This document shows, one piece after another, positions 45,056-56,173 of a DNA stretch of 64,000 nt (the first letter of the stretch is position 1; each line of letters begins with the position of its first letter). This stretch comes from Talinum fruticosum (taxonomy: Eukaryota > Streptophyta > Magnoliopsida > Caryophyllales > Talinaceae): contig JAITYX010000012.1 of the NCBI GenBank assembly GCA_021018815.1, forward strand, positions 3,335,001 to 3,399,000, written 5' to 3'. The position numbers and the translations under genes are program-made. The notes beneath the pieces were generated by a model. That model had not been told where the DNA came from. It saw nothing but the letters and a program-made list of their open reading frames with translations, and made no database searches.

Positions 45056-46250
45056 GTGGAGGTACCATTCAAGGAAAAAATTGCTCTATTGTTATTGATA
45101 GAGGAAGTTACTCAAATGTTGGCATCACTTGACATGACCACCAAGCCTGCTCTCCAAACCGTGGCATATCTACACCCTTACCACTTCAATTGGTTGAGTG
45201 AAGGTAAACATGTCCAAGTCCATGCTTGTTGATTACTTTCATTTAGCATTGGAGAGTCATACGTTGATGAGTCGTGGTTTGATATTATTCCCATGAGTTC
45301 TTGTCATATGCTTATGGGTAGGCCTTAGTTATTCGATATGAGGGTTATGTATAATGGATTTTTAAACACTTATTCATTCACCAAGGATGGTAAGAGGATT
45401 ACCTTGACTCCATTATCTCCCTCCCAACTTGTCGAAATTGAACCTCAAAAACCCCAAGCTAAATCGATGGGGAAACTTACTAACAAACCATGCAACATGA
45501 CATTGAGCCATTGAAACCCCATGTACATGAAGAGTCCGAGACTATCGCACCCTTGCATTCCATTGCCAATTCCATATATGATCACTATATCCAAGCTTCT
45601 CATCTTGCCATCAAGCCCAATTTCGAGAATGGTAGCCCAAGGGTGAATGCATTTTCTATGAGGTTTCTTTCCCATTTGTATTTAGAAGCATGTGTAATTG
45701 TTTTTGAGTAATTAAAGTGGCTACTTGATGAAAGAAACCATAGAAAATTGCATCCAAAAAGTATGACATGTCCTAAAGGTGAGTTCCTAGTCCAAGTGGG
45801 TACTTACTCAAGGGTGCATGATTCGGTGTACCTAACGGTGATACAAGTGAGTTGTTCTTTTATATGGTGCATACTCGTTGCCTCGCTACTTATTTTGGGC
45901 AACCAAAGATACTATTGAGGCTCAAGGAGCAACACCATTGGCCTAGCATGGAGAGAGGTGTTCATGACCTTATGACGAAATGTGCAATGTGCAAGGTTGC
46001 CAAGACCCACTTGCTACCGCAAGGTCTCTACATCCTCTTGCCTATTCTTACCTTTGCCAAGTCCCGGGTTCAAGAAAAAGCTAAGCTACTGAAGTTCCAT
46101 TCAAGGTCTTGAGCATGGTAGTTAAAAATCCCCAAAGGATTGCCTTGCCGGGAGAGGTTAGAATTTCAACCAGACCTTAATATTTCGGACTTGGTGGTCC
46201 CTTATCTCAAAGATGATGTTTCCGAGAATTTGAGGGAAAATTCTCATCTA
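45056..46250 (+). pseudogene. Gypsy B pol remnant: protease and integrase zinc domain, RT deleted
   Basis: After CACTA-3 the frame resumes EVPFKEKIALLLLIEEVTQM, the start of the retropepsin region; the usual IDGGS active site is changed. Next come FSIGESYVDESWFDIIPMSS, CHMLMGRP and NTYSFTKDGKRITL (45240-45410), as in gypsy protease domains. About 45490-45720 is linker. From about 45790 the sequence jumps to GEFLVQVGTYSRVHD and then the H2C2 zinc-binding domain of integrase: YFGQPKILLRLKEQHHWPSM and DLMTKCAMCKVAKTH. The RT, RNase H and integrase core are absent. The end near 46170-46250 reads VPYLKDDVSENLRENSHLPG with shifts. Confidence 0.82.
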
Positions 46251-46260
46251 CCGGGGAGAA
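46251..46260 (+). promoter_or_regulatory. Polypurine tract of gypsy B
   Basis: CCGGGGAGAA directly precedes the right LTR start TGTTGGCAGG. Confidence 0.8.
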
Positions 46261-47295
46261 TGTTGGCAGGGTGACCGAGGAACACCATGCTATTGAAGAG
46301 GATCACTCTATAAGTCAAAACCAAGCTGAAGTGAGGACCTTCCACAGCCAAGTCAACCGTTAAAGGATTCTCGCCATGTTTAGGCGCTTGGACAGAGCCG
46401 GTTCGTTTTCTTATAACTTGGCTTTTAGAAGTAGTTAGACCTCCTAATTTTGTGGGTTAATGACTCTAAGTGTCCTTTAGAGGGAGAGGGGGAAGGATCT
46501 GGGCATTTCAATCAAAGACAGAGAAAATAATTTTTGGAAACAATTTACAAAGTCAGCACTAGTTGGACAGTCAATTGACCAATGATCACGTTTTGGGTCA
46601 TCTCTTCCTCACTTCTATGTCAATGAAGGGAAATAGCATATGTATGGAAAGCATACATCCTTAGATTTCCAAGAATACCTTTGGATCAGCATTTAGAGCT
46701 TTACCCAAGAATATGTGGCTATTTGAAAGCAGACCAAAAGTTCCTAGGCAAATTAAAAACGACATGCGAGTCACTTTCAACCTTTTATTGTTGCCATGTG
46801 TATCTTGCTTTTGCCTTTTGCTTTATGATTTAAGGGATGTATTAAGCTGCTTGTATTTTCTATCATTGGATGCTAAACTTTTGATTTGAACCATTGGATG
46901 GATTGTAATTACCCTAAGAGTTCTACACTATCCAAGAATGCTTGAACTTTTGATTTGAACCATCGAACCATTGGATGGATTGAAAAAGGAATTTTGGTTG
47001 AATTAATGATTAGAGTTGAGCTTGGCTCCTTGCCCTAAAATTCTTGTTTTCTTATCTTAGCCTTGGCAAGCTAAGTGGTGTTCTAACAAGTCCTTGGTGA
47101 GTTTGAGTGGTGTGTCTTATCTCAAGCTTGCTAAGGTGCCCTAAGTGTCCATAGGTGCTTGTATCTTATCCTATGGTGCTTAGTCTCTTTATCTCGGTTA
47201 CTTGACTTGCAGATTTCCCTTCTCCTAAACCCTTAGCCTTTTGCACTTCATCTTTTTCCCCAATATTCCCCTATCTTTTATCTATCATTCCCCCA
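46261..47295 (+). repeat. Gypsy B right LTR, first part
   Basis: It starts TGTTGGCAGGGTGACCGAGG and aligns with 26958 onward. It contains about 290 bp (46908-47225) missing from the left LTR; the repeated GAACTTTTGATTTGAACCAT at the edge of this segment (46879 and 46940) suggests the left copy lost it by slippage or recombination. It is cut at CCCCA (47291-47295) by the copia insertion and resumes at 63340. Confidence 0.92.
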
Positions 47296-48770
47296 TGAAG
47301 ACTCAGATTCTAACTCTAAGTTATTATGAGTACCACATGAAGATTCAAGTGTAAATCTTATCTCTCCTAAGTTTTGACTTCAAGTCATTCCGAGTGTTAT
47401 ATAAACTTTCGTATAAGTTTTCTTTCGTTTCGACTGATTCAGAAATCACATTATTATATATCTTCTACACTCGATGTTTCTTACTCACTAAGACATCACT
47501 CAAATCTATTGCATGCTCAAATAATTTCTCTAACACTTCTATTACGAGTACTGATTGCATATTTCAATGCAAAGTGAATTACAGTGTTAATTCCTTTTCT
47601 AATTCAGTTTGTTTGTTTGAGAATTATTTGTCCAGATCAAGTTGTTATACTCCGATGATTCTATTCTTTTTAACTTGATCATCCTTAGGATTGATTCGAT
47701 GGAATTTGAGTATATTGAATATTAGACTCGGAAAATTCAACTCTTCGAGGCCTTAGATAATTATGCACTTAATTATCTTAATTTAATTTTTATCTGTGCC
47801 TAATTTTGGACCAAAGTATTTTATACTTTGAGAACCAAAATGGTTTACTTTTCTAGGTTATTCAAACGAGGATATCTCATTTTTTAAATACAAAATTAGC
47901 TGGCTTCTAGCTGTCAATCACAAGCGGACAAGCTTTATCTACTTCGAACAGGGGCTTAGACATCGTGTCGGGGTTATCTGTTTCTAAAACTTGAAAACTC
48001 CAACGCTACGCTTAACCGTGGTTTCCACCTTCTTTTTAGACATCACTAGTTGACTAGAGTAACTTCTAGAGCCAATAGCTGTTACACCGCGTTTACATCC
48101 CAACGGATCTTTTCGAGTGACTCGGAAGAGCCGTTACAACGGCCGATAAAGATTTCGTTCGGAACCAAGACTCAACGGTCACTCTGCTTGGTCATCTATA
48201 AATAGAAGCCACTTCCCAAGACTTGAAGATTGCTGGAATTATTGATCATTATATTGCCTAATTCTATTACTCACTCAATCTTTTACTTACGACACCAAAT
48301 TTGTAATTAATATTTTCCGAGTTGTAAAGTTTTCTAATCAATCACAAACTTTTCTTATTTTACGAGTAAGATCCCTTGGCTGAGCTGTAATGGTTAACTC
48401 AGCTCAATTGCCCCTAACTATAAAGGTTATCTCGGTTAGGAAGTAATAGATCGGATAAGGGAATTTACGAGTCTAGGAAAACATTATAAGGAATTGTCTA
48501 AGTGAGCAATTCCGGTAGAGCCGGTCCTTTGTATTTGCAGAATTCAAAATAGTGGATTTGACTTGGTGCTTGAATTAGCACTGTCCATGGCTTTCTGCCT
48601 CATGAGGGTTTCCACGTATTTCGAGTGCCTACATTTTTTAGTGCAATCTAGACTTAGACTCAGTTGTTTTTCTCTTTCAAAGCAAAAATTTTCTAAGTTT
48701 ACTTAAATTTCTTCATCACCCTATTCATCCCCCTCTAGGGCGACTTAGACTCTACAGGAGCAAACTTTCA
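47296..48770 (+). repeat. Copia left LTR (1,475 bp)
   Basis: It runs from TGAAGACTCAGATTCTAAC to GAGCAAACTTTCA and aligns over its length with 56174-57652 and with 60621-62048 plus 63292-63334. A TATA box lies at 48197-48204. Confidence 0.95.
48197..48204 (+). promoter_or_regulatory. TATA box of the copia left LTR
   Basis: TATAAATA in the context CATCTATAAATAGAAGCCAC is kept in all three LTR copies (57069-57076 in the solo LTR, 61523-61530 in the right LTR), so it is the likely LTR promoter core. Confidence 0.85.
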
Positions 48771-48786
48771 ATTGGTATCGAGCCTA
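48771..48786 (+). promoter_or_regulatory. Primer-binding site of the copia element
   Basis: ATTGGTATCGAGCCTA directly follows the LTR end and matches the initiator-Met-tRNA core TGGTATCAGAGC with one missing base. Confidence 0.8.
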
Positions 48787-48829
48787 GCCTTTCAAGAAAG
48801 ATCTAACAATCTAAAGGTCTAAAGATCAG

Positions 48830-49670
48830 ATGGCTTAGAACATTGGAGAGTTCGATGAAGGAAGGTCTTCCAGCAAACCACCAAAGTTGAAAGGATCAAA
48901 CTTTGTGCACTAGAAGAAACCGATGGGGTGCTTTTTGCTGGACAACGATGAAGATGTATGGAACATCATCGACGAAGGCAATTACATCCCAATGAAAATG
49001 GAAGGAACAAGATCCGTGCCTAAAGAAAACTTTGAGTACACCAATGAAGAATTAGAGAAGTTTAGAAAGAACTTCGAAGTTATGAACATTCCGATGTGTG
49101 CTATGAGTTCGAAAAGTACAACAAAGTGTCATCCTGCGACACAACCAAAGATGTGTGGGACACTCTTGTCAACACATACGAAGGAACAAGCCAAGTGAAA
49201 CAGGTGAAGATAAATCAGTATCTTCACAAATATGAGCTATTTAAGATGGAGCAAGAAGAAAACATCACTTAGATGTTTATTCGCTTCACTAAGATTACAA
49301 ACAATCTCAAATCTTTGGATAGAAAATTTTCTCTCAAAGAAATGTGTAGAAAAATGATGAGAAGTCTACCAAAGAGGAGATGGGGTCCTAAGGTGACAGT
49401 CATATAGGAAGCTCGGAACCTCTCTCAATTAAAGCAAGACAAGCCGATTGGGAAGGCTGTTTACCCATGAGATTCACTCGGAAGAAGAGGATGTCGAGGT
49501 CGGCACTAAAAAGAACATTGCGTTGAAGGCCTTCGAAAGTAGAGGGGAAAGTCCGAGTTCCTCGGACTCGAAAAGGATCCAATGGCACTCATTGCCCGAG
49601 GTTTCAAAAGAATGATGAAACATAAAAAGTGGGAAAACGAGGCCAAAGGAAGAGTTCTACAAGAAAGATA
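48830..49670 (+). pseudogene. Copia gag, N-terminal part (UBN2-type)
   Basis: ATG 48830 (ATGGCTTAG) is followed at once by a stop. Reading with shifts gives NIGEFDEGRSSSKPPKLKGS, then PMGCFLLDNDEDVWNIIDEG, NEELEKFRKNFEVMNIP, SSCDTTKDVWDTLVNTYEGT, VKINQYLHKYELFKMEQEE and KEMCRKMMRSLPKRRWGPKV. These are the ordered blocks of the UBN2 copia gag family. After 49500 a basic segment leads to the CACTA-5 insertion at 49671; the rest of gag lies at 52945-53870. Confidence 0.87.
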
Positions 49671-49687
49671 CACTACTAGAAAAGCTG

Positions 49688-50095
49688 GATTTTGTGACCG
49701 CCAAAATCGGTCACAAAATGGCAAATTTCGGTCACAAATGGGGTTTGTGACCGATTTTGTGACCGATTTAGGCGGTCACAAAACCCCTGGTCGGAAAATG
49801 GAATTTGTGACAGATTCGGTCACAAATTGTGACCGCATGATGTGATCGAAATTTCGGTCACAAATTGTGACCGCCTTTGTGACCGCTCAATATTTCACAC
49901 TGATTTTGTGACCATTATTTCGGTGAGAAATTATAACCATTTTTGTGACCGATTTTGTGACCGAAAACATTTGTGACCGATTTTGTGACCGTTATATAAT
50001 TGTGACCGCTTTTGTGACCGATTCCGTTTTATTTTTAAACACTTTTGTGACCGATTCTGTTTTGTACTTAATTTTTGTGACCGATTTTGAGAAAA
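49688..50095. repeat. Dense TTTGTGACCG subterminal array
   Basis: About 20 copies of TTTGTGACCG or its complement CGGTCACAAA occur in 400 bp, many in near-palindromic pairs such as TTTGTGACCGATTTTGTGACCG. A sparser, more degenerate set lies at the right end (52690-52930). Confidence 0.92.
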
Positions 50096-50540
50096 TTGAA
50101 CACATATTGTGCTTGGTTATGTGACCACTTTTTGCCATAACCTCCTTCTCCAATTAAATTTTCTTTACACGAAAACGAATTGTCAACTATAAACTTGTAA
50201 GGACTCAACATAAAGCACGGCAAAACAAATTATGTTTTTTTTTTTTGGCTGTCCGGCTCCAAAAACAACCATATTACAGGCTGCACCTTGGTCCCAAACC
50301 TTGTTCAATCAAAATCTATACCAAAATATTATGGTTGATCTAAAACCAGCTAAGATCCGGACCAATTACCAATCATTTTTGTACTACAAATGTATTATTG
50401 AGAAAATAGGCTGAACTTTGCAAGTTGTATGCAACCTTACAGAGTGGTCATGCTGGAATGGACGAGTACATGTACATCCAAATAAATTACAAAATGGTTT
50501 CAAATTGGATAGAAAATTCCGAGTCCTCACCCATTCGACC

Positions 50541-50870
50541 TTCTTTGTCATCCAAGAACGCCCGAGATTTATCAACGGGTTGTCGACCGGTTATCGGCTC
50601 TAGAAGTACAACCACGAAGGAAAAGACATCTGACTTCTCTGTAAGTTTTCCACTTGAGGCATATTCCAGTGCGAGGTAGCTATATATCACCTCAAAACAT
50701 TAGCTCCATAGGAATACAAGCACATGGTGGCAAAGATTTTATGATAGTATGTCATATAATATTAGATATTGATCTTACCCAAAAGTTCCCATAACCCTGG
50801 TGGATACATGAGTGTCTCGTGTCGAAAGAGAGCTTTGCAAGACCAAAGTCGAGCAACCTAGAGAGAGGTT
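50541..50870 (-). pseudogene. Captured PERK-like receptor kinase fragment (two exons)
   Basis: Read on the minus strand. Exon 50870-50779 encodes RLLDFGLAKLSFDT, a small shift, then THVSTRVMGTFG, the activation segment from the DFG motif. GTAAG follows, then a 99-bp intron (50778-50680) ending TATATAG, and exon 50679-50541 encodes [20 protein letters not shown] then [20 protein letters not shown] and FLDD. The Gly codon is split GG/C across the splice site exactly as needed to read MGTFGYLA. This series is that of proline-rich extensin-like receptor kinases. The N-lobe, HRD motif and C-lobe end are missing; APE has become ALE. It cannot encode a working kinase. Confidence 0.88.
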
Positions 50871-52586
50871 GATGCATTCGGATGACAAAATATTACAAAA
50901 TAAAGTAAGCATTCAGTGTTTTTAGATGTTCAACAGGCCCAAAATTTTAGAATAGAAGGTGAAGCATAACTAAATATTCTTTGAAAGTGGGCAGCCAAAA
51001 GAAAGGATTATTGAGCTATGTCATTGACTCCACATTTCACTTTAAGCACGCATGTCGAGACAGCACACCCTAATACATGTTCGGAAGACTTGGTTGTCCA
51101 TACTATCTTCCAAGCTAAAAACACACAATGTTTTCAGAAAATTAATCGAGACCAACACCTCAATATATACATCGGTCTTGCAAGTCCAAGTAACAAAGTG
51201 ATTAAGAAAGGGGGAAAATTGAGTCTGCAGTACTAGAAGCCATTGGCTCTAGAACAAACAAAATAGACACTACAGTATGTTAGGGGCAATCAATGAGGAT
51301 GAAATGAAGATGAAATAAATGTATAGATTACTAATGTTGCAATGTATGTTAGGGGCAAACAAACAAAATTTTTAAACCACAAAAAGACCATCACTAGATT
51401 ACTAATGTTACAATGTCTAGCTCCAATCAACGAGGATAAAATGAAGCCACTTGGTTCAATTGTCACAAAAACTCATCTTGGAATATCTATTTTAGTATTT
51501 AATGCACTGGTCGATAAAGGACTCCACAAAACAAAACCTCGTCTTACAGCTTGAAGCAACTAGGATTGGCTATGAAACAATCATAATTATTGATCCTAGA
51601 AAAACCGCATCGTGACAAATTCACATTTCACAGGACATAGCTCCAATTATAGCATCTTGTATGCCCTTCTCTGGATGTATAACACTTGAAGTGGATTTAG
51701 CTCATAATTCTTAAGCACGGAACGAGGAGCCCCAAAAAAATCAATAATAAGAACTCACTTCAATCCATTGACTGAAATAAGCATGAGAAGTGTCAAACCA
51801 AGGCAACCATACATTCTATCCAAATATCATGTGATGTATCAATTATATAACAATGCCAACTGAAAATGGAACACAGAATATTCTCCACCATGGACTGTTC
51901 AACAAAACCCAAACATGACTTATCTTAATGAGGTTTTCAATTATCACCATTGACAAGAGACTACATTTTCAATTATCAAATTTCCTTTCGGATTATAACA
52001 TACTAGTTGCTCACCTTCAACACCGGTGTGATAAATTCCAAGGCCTACCCAACATATGTAGCCATTTGCGGGTATCAAGTCGTAGACATTTAGGAACACC
52101 TGGAGCATAGCCATTTGTGGGTGTTAAATGCCTCTGCCCAACATTCGAACGAAGACCAACACTGGAGCATAGCCACGGCTCTTTGCGGGTAGCCTGAATC
52201 ACGAGTTCCAAAATTCAGAACGGAGAGGGAGGGGGACTATGGAGACCTTCGAAATGAACCTCCAAAGTTCGGATCGAAGAGGAAGGTGGAAGGGAAACCT
52301 TTAAAATTCGGATCGAGAGCAAGGGCATGGGGGAACTTACTGGCGAAAACCCCGTCATTGGTGTTGTCACCGGCCACTTAGAGTAAGTTTAGAGAGAGTA
52401 GTTGAGAAACCTGGAAACCTAAAAAATGCGATTCGGATCGAGATGGAAGAGGGAGCGAGGGAGGGAGAGGGAAGAGAGAGACTTACTCGCTGCAGTTGCC
52501 GGCCGCCGTAGGAGTCGCCGGTCGCCGCTGGAGTCGCCGGCCGCCGCTGGAGTCGCCGGTCGCCGCCGATGCACTCGAAGGTGAGT

Positions 52587-52618
<32 letters not shown>

Positions 52619-52680
52619 TGGTGCCAGAGACGTGAATGTGACCGAAACAGACAAGCGTGAGTTACAATAGGGCTAGGCAT
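50871..52680. other. CACTA-5 interior downstream of the kinase fragment
   Basis: No protein is recognised. A segment near 51275-51320 (TGTTAGGGGCAATCAATGAGGATGAAATGAAG) recurs in part at 51345 and 51420. CATAGCCA(TTTGT/C..)GCGGGT words repeat three times at 52060-52190. GAGTCGCCGG(T/C)CGCCGCTG repeats at 52495-52570 and is followed by a GA microsatellite (52582-52620). This may be further captured host DNA, but I cannot assign it. Confidence 0.45.
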
Positions 52681-52944
52681 TCAATAAGGGAACCAATTTT
52701 GTGATCTGCTCATAAATTATTTTTCGATCGTAAAATTAGTTAGAAAATTTTAAAAATTTTAATTTTGTGATTGTTTTTAAAATGGTCACAAAATTCGTCA
52801 CAAAATGTGACTAAATTTCTCACTTGCTAATAATTTGGTCACAAATTCGACCATTTGTGAATGGTCACAAAAGTAGTCACAAATTGTGACTGTTTTTATT
52901 CGGTCACAAAATTACGGTCACAAAACCCAATATTTCTAGTAGTG

Positions 52945-53870
52945 ATAAGAAGGACAGAAAAGGTAAATATTCTTCCCTTCAAAGTTATCTTTAACTAAAA
53001 ACTCTGGTCTGTTTCGAATGTTGCAGCAAAGATCACATAGTCAAGGACTGATCGAAGAGAAAGAACGATAGAAAGAAGAAGGCTATGATGGCCACATGGA
53101 GCGATGATGACTCATCTAAAGAAGATGATGACTCGATGACTCAAAGTGTCGATGACACTAACAGATTCAAAAGCTGAATCTTAGTTAGATGTCGACAACT
53201 ACGAGGAGACAAGTCCTCGGGAGGTAATTGAATACTTTCTCAACTTCTCTAAAGTTGATTTGGCTAAATATATTTACACTTTGGAAGAAACGTTGCACTC
53301 TTATTCTTCTCGGTTCAAAGAATAACTTGAGTCTCTTACTTTTGAGAGTAATTGTTTGAAAAATGAAATGTAAAAATTGAGAATAACTCTGAAAAAACTC
53401 AAGACTAGTACTCGAGGCTAATGAGACTAAGTCCGAGTCACTCGAGATGAGAAAATGACCACCGAAAAGAAAGCTCAATGAGTCTCAAGACCTCGTTTTG
53501 AAATTTACTCAAAGTCGGAAAAACCTTGACATGCTTTTAGGCTCTCGGTGTGTCTCCTTCGAGAAAGAAGGACTTGGTTTTAGCAAAGAGGAGGAATCTC
53601 ATTCTTACTCCATTCTTTTCAAAAGGATTCCGAAGCTGTGAAGTTCAAGAAGACTGAGCATGGTCCCATTCATAAGAATGAAAAGAGGACTGGGCCCAGA
53701 CTAGTTTACAAGAGAAAACCTTCTCCACCTATTCACAAAAGAAAAGATTTTTAGAAGAAATAGACATAGACTCGGTTTTCTAGAAAGAAGGGTTAGAATC
53801 GAGACCAAACCAAAAGTCATTCAAATTTGGGTTCCCAAGAGTCTTCTTCCTCGAGAGAAGGACCGCAGTA
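52945..53870 (+). pseudogene. Copia gag C-terminal part
   Basis: With shifts, 53016-53060 reads CFECCSKDHIVKD, a damaged CCHC zinc knuckle, then a basic patch and WSDDDSSKEDDD. Near 53200-53330 EVIEYFLNFSKVDLAKYIYT is followed by LEETLHSYSSRFKE, a coiled-coil-like region, and after several stops a basic segment near 53700-53850. It continues the gag at 48830-49670 once CACTA-5 is removed. Confidence 0.75.
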
Positions 53871-53959
53871 AAGGGAGTTACCTGGGTTTGTTAGAGGAAG
53901 TGAGAAGGGTTAGTGTGTTTCGACTTGCAAGTAACTCAAAAAAGGAGGAAATGTCATTG

Positions 53960-56173
53960 GTACTTATATAGTGGATGCTCACGCCACATGTCGGAAGATT
54001 CAATACTCTTTTCGAGTTAGAAGATTTTAAAGGTGACAAAGTCACTTTTGGAGATGACAGATACGAGCAAGATAGTTGGAATTGACAAGACTGGTGAATG
54101 AGACAACTTAGTCGATCCAGTTTATCTTGTCAAGGGATTAAAGTACAATATGCTTAGCATCTCTTAGTTGTGTGACAAAGGTTAAGAGGTAAGGTTAGCT
54201 CGGACCAATCGCTATATTTGTGATGCAACTACCAAAGAGACTAAGCTCTCACGTAAGAGTTTAGTTAATACTTATACTATTCCTCTCTCCGATCCAAGTC
54301 GAATTTATCCTGTTTAAAAGCATATTTGCATGATGATTCTTGGACATGGTATCATAAACTAGGTCATGTTAGCATGCACACTATCAAAAAGCTTGCATAT
54401 CATGGTTTAGTTAGGGATTTAACTAATCGTGCATTTAAGAAAGATAAAATATGGGAAGCATGCACAAAAGGGAAACAAGTCAGATCATCCTTCAAACCTC
54501 TCAAAACTGTTTCCACATCCAAAGTGCTTGAATTGCTTCATATGGATTTATATGGTGAAATCTCTGTGAAAAGCCTTGGAGGTAAATCATATGTACTTGT
54601 GATTGTTGTTGATTTTTCACGATTTACCTGGGTTTGTTTTCTTAAGAACAAAAATAAAGCTTTCAAAGAGTTCAACAAGCTCTGCAGGAAAATTCAAGTG
54701 GAGTCTCATACTCGGACTAGAAGAATTCAAGCCGACCATGGAATGGAGTTTGACTACTCGAGAATTTGCGGAGTTACGTGACAAGAATAGTATCTCTCAC
54801 AACTTCTCAGCACCCAAAATCCTCAAAAAAATGGAGTAGTGGAGAGAAAGAACCGAACACTTGAAGAAATAGGAAGGACGATGATGATTGAAAATAATCT
54901 ACCTTACTATTTATGGGCTTAAGCCGTGAACACAACAAACTACACACTGAACAGATGCCTCATCGGATCCATCTTGAAGAAAACTCCCTACATGCTCTAC
55001 AAGGGAAAGAAGCCTAACATCTCATATTTCGGACCATTTGGATGTAAGTGCTTTGTTCACAATAACGGTAAGGATCATATGACCAAGTTTGATGCTAGGT
55101 CAAATAAAGGTATACTTCGGGTTACTCATCTCACAGTAAAGCTTATCGTGTCTTTAACAAAAGAACTAACAAAGTGGAAGAAAGTATCCACGTTGTGTTT
55201 GATGAGATAGATCAGGGAAAAATAAGTGAGTGAACCTTCTAATATCCGAAACTCGGTCGAGATGAAGATGATCTTGCTGAATCCGAGCTCGGGAAGAGTC
55301 GGAAGAAAGAAACTCATAATGAGGCAGCTCGGAACATCATGACATAGATTGAACCAGCTCAATAGATAGCTCGGAATCGTTGAAGGACAAGCAAACGAGG
55401 AGACTCGACAAGCTCAAACTATCGAAGATTAGCCAGTTCAACTAAAAATTTGATGAACGAGAGAACAGGTAGAGCATTCAAATATGCTTCAAGCCACCCA
55501 CTCGAGAACATTCTATCCGACATTAATAGTGGGGTAAGAACTCGTTCTTCTTTGTAAAATCTATGTGCATTCACTGTATTCATATCATTAACGGAACCCG
55601 AAATGCACTAGAGGCCCTAAATGAACCTGAATGGGTAAAGACCATGCAAAAAGAGTTCAATCAATTTGAGAGAAACCAAGTCCGGATTATGACCAAACGA
55701 CCTTCGACCACCCAATTACAGGGGACCAAATGGGTTTTCAAAAACAAACTAGATGAGGATGGTTTAGTAGTTAAAAATAAGGGTAGACTTGTGGCTCAAG
55801 GTTATAATCAAGAGGAAGGAATTGATTGTGGGGAAACCTTTGCACCAGTTGCTAGGATCGAAGACATTAGAATCTTGTTGGCATTTGCATCTAGAAAGAA
55901 TATTAAATTGTATCAAATGGATGTAAAATGTGCTTTTCTGAATGGTTTTATTCAAGAGAAAGTCTATGTTGAGCAACCCCTTGGATTTTTGAAAACTTAG
56001 ACTTTCTAAATCATGTTTTCAAATTGCAAAAGACTTTATATGGTCTTAGAAAAGCTCCCAAAGCTTGGTATGAAAGAGCGAGCAGTTTCTTGGTTGAAAA
56101 TGATTTCAAAATAGGTCAAATTGACAAAACTCTTTTTATAAAAACCAAGGGGAATGATTTCCTTATTGCTCAC
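53960..56173 (+). pseudogene. Copia pol: protease, integrase, reverse transcriptase (first part)
   Basis: Protease remnant at 53960-54070: SGCSRHMS-type sequence then ELEDFKGDKVTFGDD; the catalytic DSG is altered. LKYNMLSIS then LCDKG precede the GAG_pre-integrase domain (54326 on: WTWYHKLGHVSMHTIKKLAY). The integrase core has LELLHMDLYGEISVKSLGGK, VDFSRFTWVCFLKNKNKAF and QADHGMEF, then, with shifts, VERKNRTLEEIGRTMMIENN (the catalytic Glu region). RT (RVT_2) is open at 55563-56000: [78 protein letters not shown] and [21 protein letters not shown] shift leads to KTLYGLRKAPKAWYER-like sequence and DFLIA, where the solo LTR enters. Confidence 0.9.

Larger units (their letters stand above)
49671..52944. 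mobile_element. CACTA-5, CACTA element with TGTGACCG repeats and a kinase fragment (3,274 bp)
   Basis: The ends are CACTACTAGAAAAGCTGGAT and, reverse-complemented, CACTACTAGAAATATTGGGT. ATA flanks both sides (49668-49670, 52945-52947). TTTGTGACCG and CGGTCACAAA occur many times at 49688-50090 and 52690-52930, defining a family distinct from CACTA-1/2/3 and CACTA-4. No transposase is present. The interior carries a PERK-like kinase fragment on the minus strand (50541-50870). Confidence 0.95.

Noticed and set aside
48771..48786. tRNA-like sequence
   Set aside because: It is a primer-binding site only; no cloverleaf can be formed from the surrounding bases. The same holds at 15612 and 28012.
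49688..50095. Regularly spaced short repeats considered as a CRISPR array
   Set aside because: The repeats are only 10 bp, occur in both orientations, have irregular spacing, and sit just inside a CACTA terminus of a plant transposon.
50232..50414. 60-codon frame as an additional captured exon in CACTA-5
   Set aside because: No splice signals or protein similarity could be recognised.
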